This document shows positions 32,301 through 44,719 of a stretch of 64,000 bases of DNA, piece after piece. Position numbers and translations under genes: made by a program. Under the pieces are notes generated by a model. The model had not been told where the DNA came from. It saw only the letters and a list, made by a program, of their open reading frames with translations, and did no database searches. The stretch comes from Sclerodactyla briareus (lineage: Eukaryota > Echinodermata > Holothuroidea > Dendrochirotida > Sclerodactylidae), in NCBI GenBank assembly GCA_026419785.1, contig JAODTK010002499.1, forward strand, positions 124,001 to 188,000, written 5' to 3'. The first letter of the stretch is position 1. Each line of letters starts with the position of its first letter.

Positions 32301-34640
32301 TGTGTCCCTTTATGACCCATGACTTGACTTACATGGTCAAATATGTCCCACGGTCGATGAACATTGGGGTCTAAGTTTTTTGATCAACATCTAGAGAATG
32401 GATGTTTGCTTCTTTTCTCATGCTGTTAACGTTTTAATCATCAATGACACCTATATGATGTTGCATCCAAATTGCAAACAGATGAAGAGAGAACATTATG
32501 ACGTAGTTCGAGGAAAATCTAATATTAATTTGTGGAGGCGATACAGTTGGATAGTGATTGTATTTAAAATAATGACCTATATTGACCTTCAATAACCTTG
32601 ACCCTGACCCTTTCACAAAGCAAACACCATGGCAATTAACATATGTCCAAGCTTGGTTGACACAGTTTGACCGCACGATGACTGTGTAGGGGCCAAAAAA
32701 AGGCAATGTTTACACATGATAGAGTAGATAGGCTGTAGGGGACAAGTAGGATCCTCGGACCAGAAATTCTTGAAAGCCATGTAGGTATGGCTATTCATCA
32801 TTATAATCGAACATCAGCCTTTGCACCAAAATAGGTAGGAGGCGAAGCATTTTACGAGAGAGTGCACAGGATGGGCATCGGGCCCACACTGGGTCCCAAG
32901 TCCAAAATTCCTGAGAACCTGAAGGTTACTGCTATTCGGACCAATCCTATGACCAAACATCAACAACTAATTGATGCATCAAAATTTGTAGAAGCATTTG
33001 CATGATTTAAACATGTGGTCCCTAGGGCCACATCGGGTCCTTGTGCCAGAGGTTCGCAAAACCACTCCTGATGGACACTAACTGAGGAGTATTACATGTA
33101 AATTTAACGAAAAAAATTGGAACTGTGGGAAGAGATGCGTTAAAGTACCAAAGGTGAAAGGTCCATGAAATTCTTAAATGGGCTCATCGGTCCAAAGGGG
33201 GGACCTTGGAATCAGAAATCCTGAACACCCCGAAGGTACGGCGGATAAGAGACCTCATTAGACCCGCCGAATGTCAGTAGTGCACCAAAAACTCGTAAGA
33301 GTATTTTGCATAATTCCAAGTGATGGGCCCTAGGGCCACACTGGCCTTGGGTCCCAAATCCTGGGCACCTGAAGGAATGGGCTATTGGACCATCTTATGA
33401 CTGAACATCAGCATGGTGCAAGTGCAAACAAATTTGTAGGAGTACAAGATTTTGCAGTATTTCATATAAGGGCCCTGAGGCCCAAACTGGCCATTGAGCC
33501 CCAAATTCCTGAAACAACTCAATAGCCCTCTACCCAAGGACCATTACATGTAACTCCTGAAGTGAGGAGAAAATCAATGAAGCCTGTGGGGGGGAGGGGA
33601 GATGCATTCCATAGCACAAATTGTGAAATATCTTAAAAAGGGCCCTCTGGCCCAAGTTCGACCCTGGACCAAAAAATTCCTGAGCACCCAAAGGATGGCT
33701 ATAGACCACATTTAGACCGAACTTCAGATGTGCAACTACATTGCAGGGGATACAAGATTGCGGTATTTCACTAATGGGCCTATGGCCCAAACTGGGCCCT
33801 GGGCCCAACATTCCTGAAACCCTCAATGGCCCTCTACCAAGGACCATTAAGGTAACTTGAAGGAATCCCAAAAAATGATGAAGCTTGTGGGAGGAGAATC
33901 ATTTCAAGCACCATGGGTGAATATCACAAAATGGGCCCCGGGCCCATGTCAAACTTTGGACCAGAAAATCCTGTGAACACCCAACGGTACGGCTATAGAC
34001 CATAATTTGACCGCAACATCCGCAATGTGCAACAAACATTTAGCAGAAGATACAAAATTTTGTGGTATTAACATAATGGGCCCCTATGACCCAAACTTAC
34101 TCGGGCACTAGCTAGCCCGGAGTCCTGACCACCCACAATGGCCCTCTACCCAAGAAACAATTACATGTACTCTGAAGAAAATAAATTGAACCTTGTGGGA
34201 GGAAATGCATTTCAGTACCATTGTTGTGTGAAATATCATGAAAAGGGCCCTCAGGCCCAAGTTGGGACCTTGGACCAAAAATTCCTGAACCACCCGAGGT
34301 AACGCGATAGACATCATTTGACCGCACATCAGCGCTGTGCATCAATTTGTAGAGGAGATACATTTTGAAATTTTACCAATGGCCTAATTGCCCCTTTAGT
34401 GGACCTTTGACCTTGACCGTCACAAGGTAGACTTGTCCCATGGGTCAGGAACATTGTGTCCAAGTTGGTCGACTTCCGCACAGAATGACTGTTGGGGCCA
34501 AACCGGCAATTGTTCCACACTGGAATTATAGATAGATAGATAAGATAGATATATATAGATTAGATAGATAGATAGTAATAATAGATAGATGATAGATATA
34601 GATTAGATAGAGTGACATCAGATCCAATAGCTCAACCAAC
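32300..34640 (-). repeat. Composite microsatellite-headed repeat, copy 3, inverted
   Basis: Reverse-complement copy of the family at 0.6-2.2 and 15-17.8 kb. Core units with CCCAAATTCCTGA, GGGCCCTGAGGCCCAAA, AGGAGATACA and TTACATGTAA run from about 32830 to 34350. A TTTGACCTTGACC block follows, then interrupted GATA/TAGA tetranucleotides at 34530-34612 and the conserved head CAGATCCAATAGCTCAACC. An extra partial block at 32300-32700 repeats the GTCGACC-side module, suggesting two partially overlapping copies. Confidence 0.85.
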
Positions 34641-34654
34641 GGCCTGTTGGAGCT

Positions 34655-35063
34655 AAAAACGTTTTCAAAACATTTGTAACATGGTTTTTCGCTGATTGTT
34701 TCGAAAACGTTGTTTTGTTGAGTAACAGAGAAGGTGAGGTGAATGTTTCCAGAACGTTTCACAAAGCGTTTTGAAGAAACGTTTTGAAAAACATTTCCAA
34801 CAATTTCTTGAAAGTTTTTAAGAAGGTTTTGGTGGCAAAGATTTTCCGGCAAAACGGTTCAAGTTTATGTTAGTGTTGTCGTCGTATATTATATTATCAT
34901 TTTGTTCCTAGTTTGCTGTAACTCTTAAATTTGAATGAAATTGAATGTTTCGAGAATAATTTTTCAAACATTTTTGGAATGGTCTTGAACGTTCCGTAAC
35001 ATTCCTTTACTCACATAAACGTGTTCCAAAAAATATATAGGAACATGTTTCGAAAACGTTTTT
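34655..35063. mobile_element. MITE with palindromic AAACGTTTT ends, internally deleted copy
   Basis: Starts AAAAACGTTTTCAAAACAT and ends with ATGTTTCGAAAACGTTTTT; the reverse complement of the end matches the start at 17 of 19 positions. The body is rich in ACGTTT/AAACGT words. An inverted, longer relative lies at 52518-53545. It shares GGTTTTGGTGGCAAAGATTT and the TATTATATTATC block but carries about 640 additional internal bases. No coding potential. Confidence 0.72.
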
Positions 35064-35079
35064 CGTGTTTGCGGATATC

Positions 35080-35510
35080 ATTGTCCTAAGTCACGACTAG
35101 GTAGGCGGAATCCGAACAGCAATGCAGTGATCAATGTTGGTAGTGACGAAAGCATGGACAGGTTGTTCAATAGACTTAAGCAGTTGAGATAAGGACGAAA
35201 AATTTCGATGTTACGCAGTTGTATCAAGAAGCTCAATCTTCGGGTATGGAATATATCGTGAGAGTGCTGTCAGAATGACGCCAAGATTTTTGGCCGGGAG
35301 TAGAGTAGAGTATATGGATGTAACCTTGAGTATCGTCCAGTCTGATTTTGGGATTTGGGATTAAAGGTTGGTTTATCTCGAATGCATTGCCTGTATGCCA
35401 TAGCTTGTTGAAACAGGCAGTTGACTCTGTTTCGTAAACTCGTCTCCAGTACAGCCCCATCACCCACATGTGCATGCAGGATGACCCTTCAACCAATTGG
35501 TGATTCGACG
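35080..35510 (-). pseudogene. CR1/L2-type LINE fragment
   Basis: Minus-strand frame contains LLPAKNLGVILTALS, then QLLKSIEQPVHAFVTTNID. These correspond to the RNLGVxxDSxL and LVHAFVTSxLDYCN blocks of CR1/L2-type RTs. Upstream frames (35233-35496) are compatible with the preceding palm segment but are not diagnostic. The fragment ends where the MITE begins, so the rest is lost or displaced. Confidence 0.6.
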
Positions 35511-35960
35511 GCCATACGAAACATAGTTTATACAGTATATCAGCCCCCTATATTTTTAGAAAACGGCCAAATCGTTGCTAATAGCCTGCAGGGTGGTATG
35601 CCCATGCGCGTGCCAGATACCTAAAAATCAATCAATTTCAGAGCGGTTGCGAATTTCGAAGGCGTACTGCAAACTTCTGTCTGGGGGCTCGGGCCAATAT
35701 TCAGCCCTGCCCAATCAGTGCCATACGGAAACACGAAAGAGATCAACGCGTGAGAAGATGATTTGAACCAATTCGGTGTAAATTCGAGCAAGAAGTTAAC
35801 CAGAAATTGCGGGCCATAATGTAAAGATTCTGGCAATCAATAAAAATCGGGTGACTCGGCCACAGTTTTGTCTCCAATTCTCAAAGCGTTCCACACAAAC
35901 CTTACAACATTTGCAGTACATCCCCCAGTAATAAGAAATTCGTAATATTTGTGTGTCTCA
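35511..35960. other. Unassigned DNA
   Basis: No gene recognised. It may contain further decayed LINE sequence on the minus strand, but I could not identify a motif. Confidence 0.35.
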
Positions 35961-35989
35961 CGATTATGTTTTTTTTAGGCTAACCGTTT

Positions 35990-36110
35990 TTGGGGTTCCC
36001 CAAATGGGGGGGCCAAATCACTATAGTATAGGGCGCATACGAGGACAGGGGGGAGGGGGGGGGCGAGGGGGGCATCGCCCCCCCTCCAATTCGGGGCAAC
36101 GCAATTGTCC
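35990..36110. repeat. G-rich/C-rich hairpin block
   Basis: GGGGGGGCCAAATCACTATA is followed by G runs and GGGGGGCATCGCCCCCC, a strong potential hairpin. Related blocks occur at about 22000 and 26705. Confidence 0.6.
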
Positions 36111-36129
36111 ATTCGGGAAAATAGAGACT

Positions 36130-36970
36130 GCCGAAATGGGTAAATGTTGCCATTAACCAATTTACTAATAACATTACATCATTTTTAAATTTTACCCACA
36201 AATTGTTCAAAAACATTACAAGTGTTTTCAAGAAACTATTCGAAGAGACTGCAAGTTAGCACGTATCTTACACACCTAACCACTACTGCATTTGATTAGC
36301 TCTACGAAAAGTGTGTTGTGCTGTAAGTCAATGGAGGGTCAGGATTTTTCGCCAACTCCTACACACAATTTCAAACATTATATTTATAGACAGGCGGCCA
36401 CAGATTTGTCAGTGTCTATTTACTCTTCCGGAGAGTCTTTCGGGCGGCCAAAATTAGTAATGCTATTTATTGTTGGTGTGTGAGGGGCCTACGTTAGGGT
36501 TATTATTGGGGAAAGGAAGAAAGGTTTAGCCCACGTGGTATGGCGGTATGTTACTAACTGTTGTTTGAGATGAGAAGTTTTTAAGTGAGTTTGTTGTAGG
36601 GCTGACTTGGTTTCGATCATGTTTTTTTAGGGGGGAAAAACGCATGCACGCGTCCCGTGCGAGCAATAGAGGAATATTATTAAAGGGGACACGTCCAGTG
36701 TTAGCGTTACTCTGTTACTCCTCTATCTGGATTCTCACACGGAGGTTTCCACCCTTCTGGCATTTCGAAGCTGCCGGCGCCCGGGGAGAAAAATCCTGGA
36801 TATAGTTCAAATCCCTTCATATTGCCAGGACACCCGAAGTGGAGTGAATTCAAGAAGTGTGGACATCTATTTACTGATGTCATTGACCTCATTTGAGAGA
36901 ATATAATATTTTTTTCTAAGATAAGAGTATCAAAAAGTTATCTATTCTTCTTAGGCACTTTGTGGATTAC
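36130..36970. other. Unassigned DNA
   Basis: AT-rich, no motif or repeat recognised. Confidence 0.4.
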
Positions 36971-36977
36971 TTTTAGG

Positions 36978-37519
36978 CAGGGGCGGCGCCAGGGCACGAG
37001 CCCCCCCCCCCCCCAAGCGGAGGACAGGAAACGTCGGGTCGGTGGAGCAATTAGGAAAAATAGGTGCCCGTTTTTATAGGGAATTCATGCTAGAATATTA
37101 TACAGGATAGGATAGTACCTTTGTGTCTGAGGGGTGTCAGGTTTGCACAAATTTCCAAAGGGGAGGGGGGAAACCCGTAGACCCTTTCCCCAGATCAGCT
37201 TTAACAGATCACGAATGAAAAAAAGATCCCCCCGTCGGGGACGACAGCCCCTTCCACAAACAGGCCTGGCCCGCCTCTGACCTTCGGGACTTACCCATTG
37301 GAGGCCAGTCACTGTTGCTTAATAATTGAGCAGTCCTCTTGAATTTTGTATTTAGTTCAGGAGAAATATTATCAGGAAAAAGAAATGAGGAGAAGAACCG
37401 GTTCAAGTAATCAAAATGTCAAAAATGTGGGTTTTGGCATTAGGGAGTAGGGTGAGTGTCTGAAAATTTCGGTCAGTCACCGGATCCCCCCTTCCTGGGA
37501 AAATCCGGGCGCCACCACT
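36978..37519. mobile_element. Possible hAT-type MITE
   Basis: The left end CAGGGGCGGCGCCAGGG resembles the reverse complement of the right end (TAGTGGTGGCGCCCGGA) at about 12 of 17 positions. CAGGGGCGG-type ends are common among hAT-like MITEs. I cannot find a convincing 8-bp target duplication, and a 14-base C run follows the left end. Short internal frames carry no transposase motif. Confidence 0.35.
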
Positions 37520-37619
37520 AATATCTTTTTTTGGATCGGGGGGGGGGGCGAGGATTACACATGGTAACTGTGTTTTGAGGTTGTGAGACATACAAACTTA
37601 GACCAAGTCATGAGTTGCC

Positions 37620-37790
37620 ATGTTCGGGCACCTGGGGGGGGGGTTAAAAAAAACCGAATTCCTTGTTACCACTCCGCGCCAACGATGGTGGCGCTCCGCG
37701 TAGATAGTAATCTCAACAATTTTTTCGGGCAAAAAATCTCTGCCCCCAAGTTACGTCAACCCCGTACTCCCATGTACCTCACTTGACATA
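37620..37790. repeat. Dispersed palindrome-containing block
   Basis: CGCGCCAACGATGGTGGCGC, followed by TAGATAGTAATCTCAACA, matches a second block at about 56800-56850 (CGCGCCAACTGGTGGTGGCG, then TAGATAGTGACCGC). A small inverted-repeat family is likely. Confidence 0.5.
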
Positions 37791-37927
37791 ACAACAACAT
37801 TTTCGGCCAATGAATACACTATTCTCTATTTTATTGCATTAGTCAATACCATCGACCTTTTAGGATTCCTTCTGGGTTATGGTGAACCTCCGAATTCAAA
37901 GGGCCACTACTCCTATCATCGGGTCCA

Positions 37928-38128
37928 TTAGTCAACTTGAATTGACTGAGTGCTCGCAAATTTAGGATGAGTCAACAGGGAGTACAACGTTAGATCCTTG
38001 AGTTGGTACACGACCGTTATGGGCCGGGCAGAGCTTTCCGATGGAACGTATGTGCCTCCAATCCTGTTTCCAGACCCCGCTGGTACCGCCCGTCTCCCAT
38101 GAGCTGCTTCCTCAGACTCGGATTCCAT
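37928..38128 (-). CDS. Small open frame, weak exon candidate
   Basis: 66 codons from ATG to stop on the minus strand, beginning MESESEEAAHGRRAVPAGSG and ending in HPKFASTQSIQVD. Composition is even and hydrophilic, with little low complexity, and GC content is higher than in the flanks. A TGTTGACTTCGCAG acceptor-like site lies 45 bases upstream. I recognise no domain and find no matching donor or partner exon, so chance is quite possible. Confidence 0.2.
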   Translation of the reverse strand: MESESEEAAHGRRAVPAGSGNRIGGTYVPSESSARPITVVYQLKDLTLYSLLTHPKFASTQSIQVD

Positions 38129-38189
38129 TGCATGCTGCTATGCGGTCACACGCATGTGAAAACTGCGAAGTCAACAGTGAGCTGAGATC

Positions 38190-39715
38190 GGGCTCGTGTC
38201 TAAATTCCTATTAGTTCGCAAATATGGATATGATACCACAGAAGCAACCAAATCTGAGTGTGAAAGCAAACCAACGTTGAAAAAGCAAAATAAGCACATG
38301 TACGATGCGTTATAACGGACATGCTTTATCACCGCGAATGAGTTAACTACGGTTCGCTAAATAGTATACAAACCGCCATTTAGCACAAATGATTCATGCA
38401 GGTATATATTCCAACAGATGTAGTTCATTGTAGATAGCGAAGCGACCCACGCTTCAAAATGCAAATCGAAACGAACGATCACTGGTCCCAATCTTAATCT
38501 TGAAAGGATACTGCGTCAAACACTCCAGTGGGAGCAAAACGACCGGAAGGGTTGGCGGCCCAAACGAAAAAAAAGAAATGTTATTGATCCAGCTTCATTG
38601 AGTCAAGGTGTCTGGTAACAGCAGCCGTAGGATATACTCGTTCCCAAAATTTCGATGCGGATATCGGTAGTCAAAGGAATTCCATTTCGCGGATAGACCT
38701 CGGGACAAAGGATACTTAGAACAATCCTTATTTGCTGTGCCAACAAGAGAATACTGAATCGTGATGAGTGCCGGTCCCGCGAGTGACGAGGACAGACTGA
38801 AGGTGATTCAAATTGGTAAAAATTCAGAATTTTCTATAGCCCCGGATACTGTTTCTTAATATACCACGGCTGCTTGAAAAAAAGGGTGGTGGCGGCGGTT
38901 GCTTTACAAGTCCTGCCTGGATGTCACTATTGACCATGTACACAACATCTATAAATCGTTCGAATCAATCCTTGCGGAAGTCTCTTCTCGCGGGAATAGC
39001 TCTTCGACATGTTATCAGGTAACGACCGCAGAAGGAATGTTCCGCGTCAAATTTGCGTTCGTTTTCCAATTTTGAATGAATCTCAGAATCTCGGGAAGAC
39101 TCATTTGCATCCGTCCAATTTGGAACTCACTAAAGATTTCATATCCATATGGATTGATGTTACAATGCCAATACTAAAAAACAGTTCAAGGATTCTGGAT
39201 CCAAGAATTATGCAACATGTTACCATATCGACCATACGACAATAACTCGTCACCCCGCATCTCTCATACGAAGTATCTGTGTAAATCTGGTTCTATCATT
39301 TAGCCAAAATAGCAAATTCGCCTAGTCTGGCTCAAGGAACCGAGAAATAATATGCAACCCAGCCAACATCGAAGGTTTATAGGCTAAGCTACTACTAGTA
39401 TAGCCTGCTTAAGCAGACGATAGGAGGAAGCCGTTTCCTGAAATAGAGGGGGGCATCGCTCTGTAGTATATACTACGGTCGAATATTACAAACATATTGT
39501 TTAGGCAAATCAACAATTTGTTAAAGGGCCACCCTGCAACAGATGAGTGAATGAGGGCTGATGATACGAGGTGAACAAAGCAAACGCCTGTTTCAACCGG
39601 ATACTCTAGCTAATACTCCACTACGGCCGGACGTGGGACCCCGACATCGAGTCTTGTAAGAATGTAAAAAGGCTGTCCTACGTAGATCGAGAAGACACGC
39701 GAGATGATGACTGAT
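38190..39715. other. Unassigned DNA
   Basis: Mixed composition. The plus frame 39009-39245 has no recognised motif. No tandem or inverted structure was seen before the large repeat unit begins at about 39716. Confidence 0.4.
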
Positions 39716-40189
39716 CGCTCAATCAGCTCCTTAATATAGCAACTTTCAAACCAGTCTGTAGTCTCAATACCGCCGTACTTGACACTACGCAGTGACGTTA
39801 CAGGCGCAATTTAATTAACTGCGATCGCCCACGCGGACTGCGGTCTGTATGTGTGTACGTGTACCTGCGTGTACGTGTACCTAGAAAGCAGTGCACTTCA
39901 GTAGCCAAGAAGAGACGCCAACTGGACCAACATGAATATAGGGCGGGAAGTTTCAATGCAGATGTTGTGATGGCATTTCGATCGTGCGTTATACATACGG
40001 AAATTGTATGAACATTGTATTAATGTGCTCTCTTCAAACACACTGGACCATCACGCTCCGGAGAAAACGCGAAATTCTGCAAGTGAATAGCACGTGAAAA
40101 CATGTAGGCCCCTAGGCCAAACTGCAAACACGGTGCCGTGCAGAGATTGGCCCACTGTCATGAAGTTTAGACATGAACGTTATACGCGA

Positions 40190-40556
40190 CAAATAATAAT
40201 TAATAATAATATGATATCTCAGTGGCTTTCTGATATAGGCCTTTTCCACGAAGTGCTAAAGCGCGTCACACAGACGAGTTCCACCTGATATTATTACCCT
40301 GTCATAGGAACTGGACGCCCACCTCCGACAACCCGGAGAGTATGTGGCAGCAGTAACACCGCGGGCCGGTTGTACTCAGTTCATCACAGGTCCCCAATTA
40401 GCACCTGGGTGGAGGGAGGCATGGAGCTGGAGTGCCTTGGCCAAGGACACAAGGGAAAAGCTGTCGGTCTGATGGGGGTTCGAACTCACAATCTACCGAT
40501 CAACAGTCTGAAGCTCTACCGAATGAGCAAATCCCCGGGCAATGAGGATTGAGAGC
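40190..40556 (-). mobile_element. tRNA-derived SINE with CR1/L2-type tail, copy A
   Basis: On the minus strand the head near 40535-40475 reads GCTCATTCGGTAGAGC, then TGAGTTCGAACCCC, matching pol III A-box and B-box positions of a tRNA-like promoter. The body has TTGTGTCCTTGGCCAAGGCA. The 3' end has CGCGCTTTAGCACTTCGTGG, GGCCTATAT and an AATAATAATT tail, resembling the ends of the LINEs at 12.85 kb and 41.8 kb. A shared tail suggests mobilisation by a CR1/L2-type RT (established principle, inferred here). The anticodon stem does not pair, so it is not a functional tRNA. Confidence 0.8.
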
Positions 40557-40765
40557 AACGCGTGCATACGGGACGGACATGAACAATTCCGCGGCCGTAC
40601 AACAACAGGAACCAATAGCAGACACAATAAGATCCACGCGGGAAGGAGGGGAACTACCGACATTTAACGAAACAGCACAGCCCCGCACTGATGCATCGGG
40701 CGTAGGACGGGAGGACAAACTTGGTTGGACGTATACGTCCGTGGCGTAAGCCAGATTTTTCAGCG

Positions 40766-40915
40766 TGGGGGGGGGGGGGGGGGGGGGGGGGTTTCATGGA
40801 TTTTTCCAGAGGGAGGGGGAGGGGCGGGGGAGGGGAGGTGAGGGGGAGGGGGGGTAAGGGGGATGGGAGGGGAAGGTGAATGAAAGGGTTGGGGAGGGGG
40901 TCCATTTCCTAGGGG
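40766..40915 (+). repeat. Long G run and G-rich tract
   Basis: A run of about 25 G at 40767-40791 is followed by GGGGA/GGGAGG repeats. Unit B has a shorter run (about 9 G) at 45291, so run length varies between copies. Confidence 0.85.
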
Positions 40916-41785
40916 GGCGGCATGTCACTATCTAAGCAATATGAAGGGCTGGCGCTGAGTCACCCACCAATCTAGTCTAAGTGTTGCACTGGACACCGGT
41001 TGAGCAGGATAGTTACTTGTATGGGAGCAGGCCCAAGACCTTGAAATTCGATTTCTTGAATTTGTGGGCAGGTCTATAGGCAAAAACAACTTTTAGGGTT
41101 CCCTAGCGGGTGAATTAATTGAATGACATACGGGGATTACTTATGCATGGAATCCCAACGCGTGCCGGGGGGGGTGGGCGGTAGATTTATTGGCAGAGGT
41201 CATGGAGTGAGGCAAGGGAAATAGTTCTCTGATGATCATTTCCCGTGGAATATAGGTTACTGCACTTAAGTGTTGGTGATTTGACGTGGCGGTACGATAC
41301 TTAGGTAATCTGCCCTTCAGGTAAATGGTGGACCTTGAAGTAAGTCCTGTCTGATGTAGTGGAGGCTACCAGGAAGTCACGTATTGTGACTGGGTGCCGT
41401 TTGCCTCGCCAGTGCGTTTGCCTGATTAGGGGCCTTCCATTATATACTGTAGATTGAGTACGTCGGTGCTGTGGGCATACAAGTTTTGGCGACTTGTTTG
41501 CTCGGGGGCGTTAGGACTTTGATAAGTCTAAACGTGGACTTGGTAAGTCGGTCGTTTTTCGTGTCGACAAAATTGCAGGTCCTGGGCATGAAGAATGCGC
41601 GCACCAAATGTTGGGGGCGAATTTTGTTTAAGTTGTGAGTTGGTTTATGGGTTGGGCTACCACGATGGGTGTTAGGCACCAACCGAACGTTTGTGACTGG
41701 GTGTGCAGCCTTTTGTTAGACTGGAGACTAGGTAACTAGATTGCAGTTTCTGCTCGTGAAGAAGCGTCAGTCATACGTTATTGCG

Positions 41786-41885
41786 TTTAATATCTGTAAA
41801 GCGCTTGAGCCAGGTTCCGACGTGGAAAATGGAACGGCGCTATGATAAGAACGAGGAGATATTATTAATATTTCTTAAATTGCAA
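41786..41885 (+). mobile_element. LINE/SINE 3' tail, unit A
   Basis: CTGTAAAGCGCTTGAGCC, then GGAACGGCGCTATGATAAGA and an ATTATTAATATT tail. This matches the typical end of CR1/L2-mobilised elements, in plus orientation. The body upstream (41400-41780) has no RT motif that I can recognise, so SINE or deeply truncated LINE cannot be separated. Confidence 0.55.
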
Positions 41886-43452
41886 CGATTAATTAATTAG
41901 ATAAGAAGAGGGTAGTCGGCACCCTCCGAAGTTTAGGGTAGGTGGTGGGGGGGCGGGGGGGGGTTCAGGTTGAGGGAAGGGGAAAAATGGTGGGTTTAGA
42001 CCTCTTCTTTTGTAGCATGATGATGAGCCAAGTGCGCTTTTTTGGGGCCAGGGCCATTTATGGAAATGAGGACCTGAACGCTTGGGTTATTCGGGTTATA
42101 GATTGCTAGTATAGCCGCGCATCCCGGAGACAGGTGCTTGTTTTGAGGATGCAGTGTGCAACTTTGTCTGCAGTATTTGGTGACTCTAATGGGCGCAGGG
42201 GGTTGTAATAGCGGCGAAAGCAAAGGAGTCGCTGAAGATGTTGGACTTAGTTTCCCCCATATTTCCCTGCCAGTTTTCTTCTCTCTCGTGGGAAGGCCCC
42301 CCCCACTCCCCCCCCCAACGTGCGGATTTTTTTTCCATTAGAGGGGAGCACAATTCAGTTGGGTATGCGTTCAACATTTACACCCTCCGGCGAGGGCCTG
42401 TTGCACTGACAGTAAACCATTTACGAACTTAATTCAGCGATAGAAGAAAGAAAAAAGTCGAAACGAAAGAAGGCGGGGGGGGGGTGGGGGGGTTAGGTTG
42501 AAGCGCGGAAAGTTCTGATCGAGCCGGGACGACCACCACCGTCACGCCACCCATTGAAAGGCGCCTCCTCCATATACCAACAATGATGGGATTCGGGGTG
42601 GTATAAGTGCCTGCCATTCAGAGCAGGTCGTAGCTATCGTCTGGGTTTTGTGGGATAATAAAGATAAATGGGGTTTTACTCAACATCCAAAAGTGAGTTT
42701 CTTGAAAGATTGATTGAATTATCTGTATATTGCAATAGTAGTTTCGGAGTGTAACACTCATAACTGTAAACATGGGCGAACGAAAAATCTTTGACCACAG
42801 GTTATTAGTTTCTCCACATCACAAAAGCCATTGTGCCCCACCCCATTCCCAGAAAAAAGCTAGCCACGTGAAGAACAGAACGTACTTGCCGCACAAAGTT
42901 ACTACGTTTACGAACTATTCAACTTTTAACTGTTTTCAAACAAATTGATGATGTGATATCGTTTCTTCATTCACGCTTGCACAATGGGGGAATGATCGCG
43001 GACTTGGATATAGTCTGTGAAAGTTCCTATTTTCTGCGGCCAATCTCTCAAGTTTATTTCCACCTTCACTAGCTATAACAAGCAGTGCATTTATAATCTC
43101 ACGCAGTGGATTGATTATACTGAAAAACGGAAGATAGACAATACAATATCGAAATCTTCTACACGCGACTTTGAGGTGAAGGGACCAGAAATAAGTAGGA
43201 CTATTCGAGTGGGGTATATTGTTTATTGTGTCGTAGAGAGAAAGAGATCTTACTGCATGAACGCACCCATTTCAAGCAGAAGACACCTCTGGCCCCATTG
43301 AAATACTTCAATATGTGTTTGTTTTTCAACATCGAATATAGTTTCTTTTCTCAATTGAGCCCTGCGGCGATTAATTGAGATCCAACCTATTGTTCCTTGT
43401 GTGAGAATGTTACCCTAACAAGGCCCGAATGACGCCAAAAATTTGCGGGATT

Positions 43453-44219
43453 TACTCGTTCTGATACGTGAATCTTAGGCGGAATAACGACCTAGAATAT
43501 TTACTCCACCTATGTTCTAGCCACATAATGAGAAAAAAAATTCTCTTTTTACCTCCTCTTTCCCTGAGAGCGCTTATTTTGGAAATAGCGCCAATATTAT
43601 TCTTGGAAGGGCGCACATTTACGTGCAATAAGGCTTACTTCCGAGTGCATTTGAGCTTCTCACTCTTCTGACGGTGCTTAAGCGGGAATAAATAACGACC
43701 TGGAAACTCATTATGGCTGGTCTACGTCCAGGCCACCATAAGAGTATTGAGCATTATTATGGATCGAGGCGGGCGGAATAATGAGTAATGTAGTCATTTT
43801 ATGAATCGGGGGAGGATAGGCAGAATAACGAGGAAAATAAGTCGTTATTATGAATGAGAAGGGAGGGAATAAGGACCAGCGAATCATTCTGAGAACAGGG
43901 ATAGGAGGGAGAACCGAGCAACTAAGTCATTATAATGCCTCCGAAAATAGACGGAATAATAGAAAAGAAGTCGTTATTACGATGAGACGGTGCAATAATG
44001 AATATATGAGGAACTCATTATTACGGGCACTTGAAAAACTGACGGGTAAACACTATGACTTGCCTTGAATTTTGGCGCAAATGGCGATCATTTTTCGTCC
44101 ACTGTTTTTTTTCTGAGATTTAAAAAGAAATGAGCAATTTCTAATTATGTGGCTTGCAAAATGATGTGAATAATGATTCTAGGTCGGTATTCCGCTTAAG
44201 ATTCACGTATCAGACCGAG
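43453..44219. mobile_element. Foldback element with minisatellite core, copy A
   Basis: The left arm TTCTGATACGTGAATCTTAG, continuing with CGGAATAACGACCTAGAA and a CCACATAATGAGAAAA block, is the inverse of the right arm (AATTATGTGGCTTGC, then TTCTAGGTCGGTATTCCGC, then AAGATTCACGTATCAG). Arms are about 85-90 bp. The interior holds repeated words such as GGCAGAATAACGAG, AAGTCGTTATTA and TGAATGAGA with a rough 45-50 bp spacing. No coding potential. Long inverted arms around a tandem core recall foldback-type elements. Confidence 0.75.
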
Positions 44220-44719
44220 GGTAGTTGTAATCTCAGCTCCTTATTATAGCAACTTTCAAACCATTAAGTCGTCTCCAATACCGCCGTACTCTTGCCACTA
44301 CATCAGTGACGTTACCAGGCGACATTTTAATACTACTATGGCGATCTCCACGCGGCCTGCGTGTATGTGTGTAGCGTGACCACTGCGTGTAGTGTACTAG
44401 AAAAGCCAGTTGCTACTTCCGTAGCTCAGAAGAAACGGCCAAATGACCAACATTAATATCCGGAAGTTTCAATGCAGATGTGTGAGCATTTCGCAATCCG
44501 TTACGTTATACATACGTGAACTTGTAATGAACTGTAATATTGCTCTCTCAAACACTCTCGACCATCACTCTCCGGTGCGAGAAAACGCGAAAACTTCTGC
44601 AAGTTAATAGCACAGTTACAGGTAGGCCCCCTAGGCACACTTCAAACACGGTGCCAGTGCACTTGATTGGCCCACCTCTGTCCTGCAGTAACATGAACGT
44701 TTACTTACAGACAAAATTA

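Larger units (their letters stand above)
39716..44219. repeat. Large repeat unit A (about 4.5 kb)
   Basis: First of two long tandem copies. It starts CAATCAGCTCCTTAATATAG and is followed at a distance of about 4510 bp by the same sequence at 44228. Landmarks recur in the same order: GTGTACGTGTACCT, a minus-strand SINE, a G-run block, a CTGTAAAGCGCTT LINE-type tail, a GGATAATAAAGATAAATGGG block and a foldback element. Copies differ mostly by one-base indels every 10-20 bp. Confidence 0.88.

Noticed and set aside
40475..40535. A functional tRNA gene from the A-box and B-box-like sequence
   Set aside because: The anticodon stem and acceptor stem do not pair, and the sequence continues into a SINE body and tail duplicated at 44.7-45.06 kb.
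40766..40915. G-quadruplex regulatory island
   Set aside because: The run differs in length from the matching site in unit B (about 9 G at 45291), and there is no nearby gene to regulate. It is more simply a low-complexity, error-prone run.
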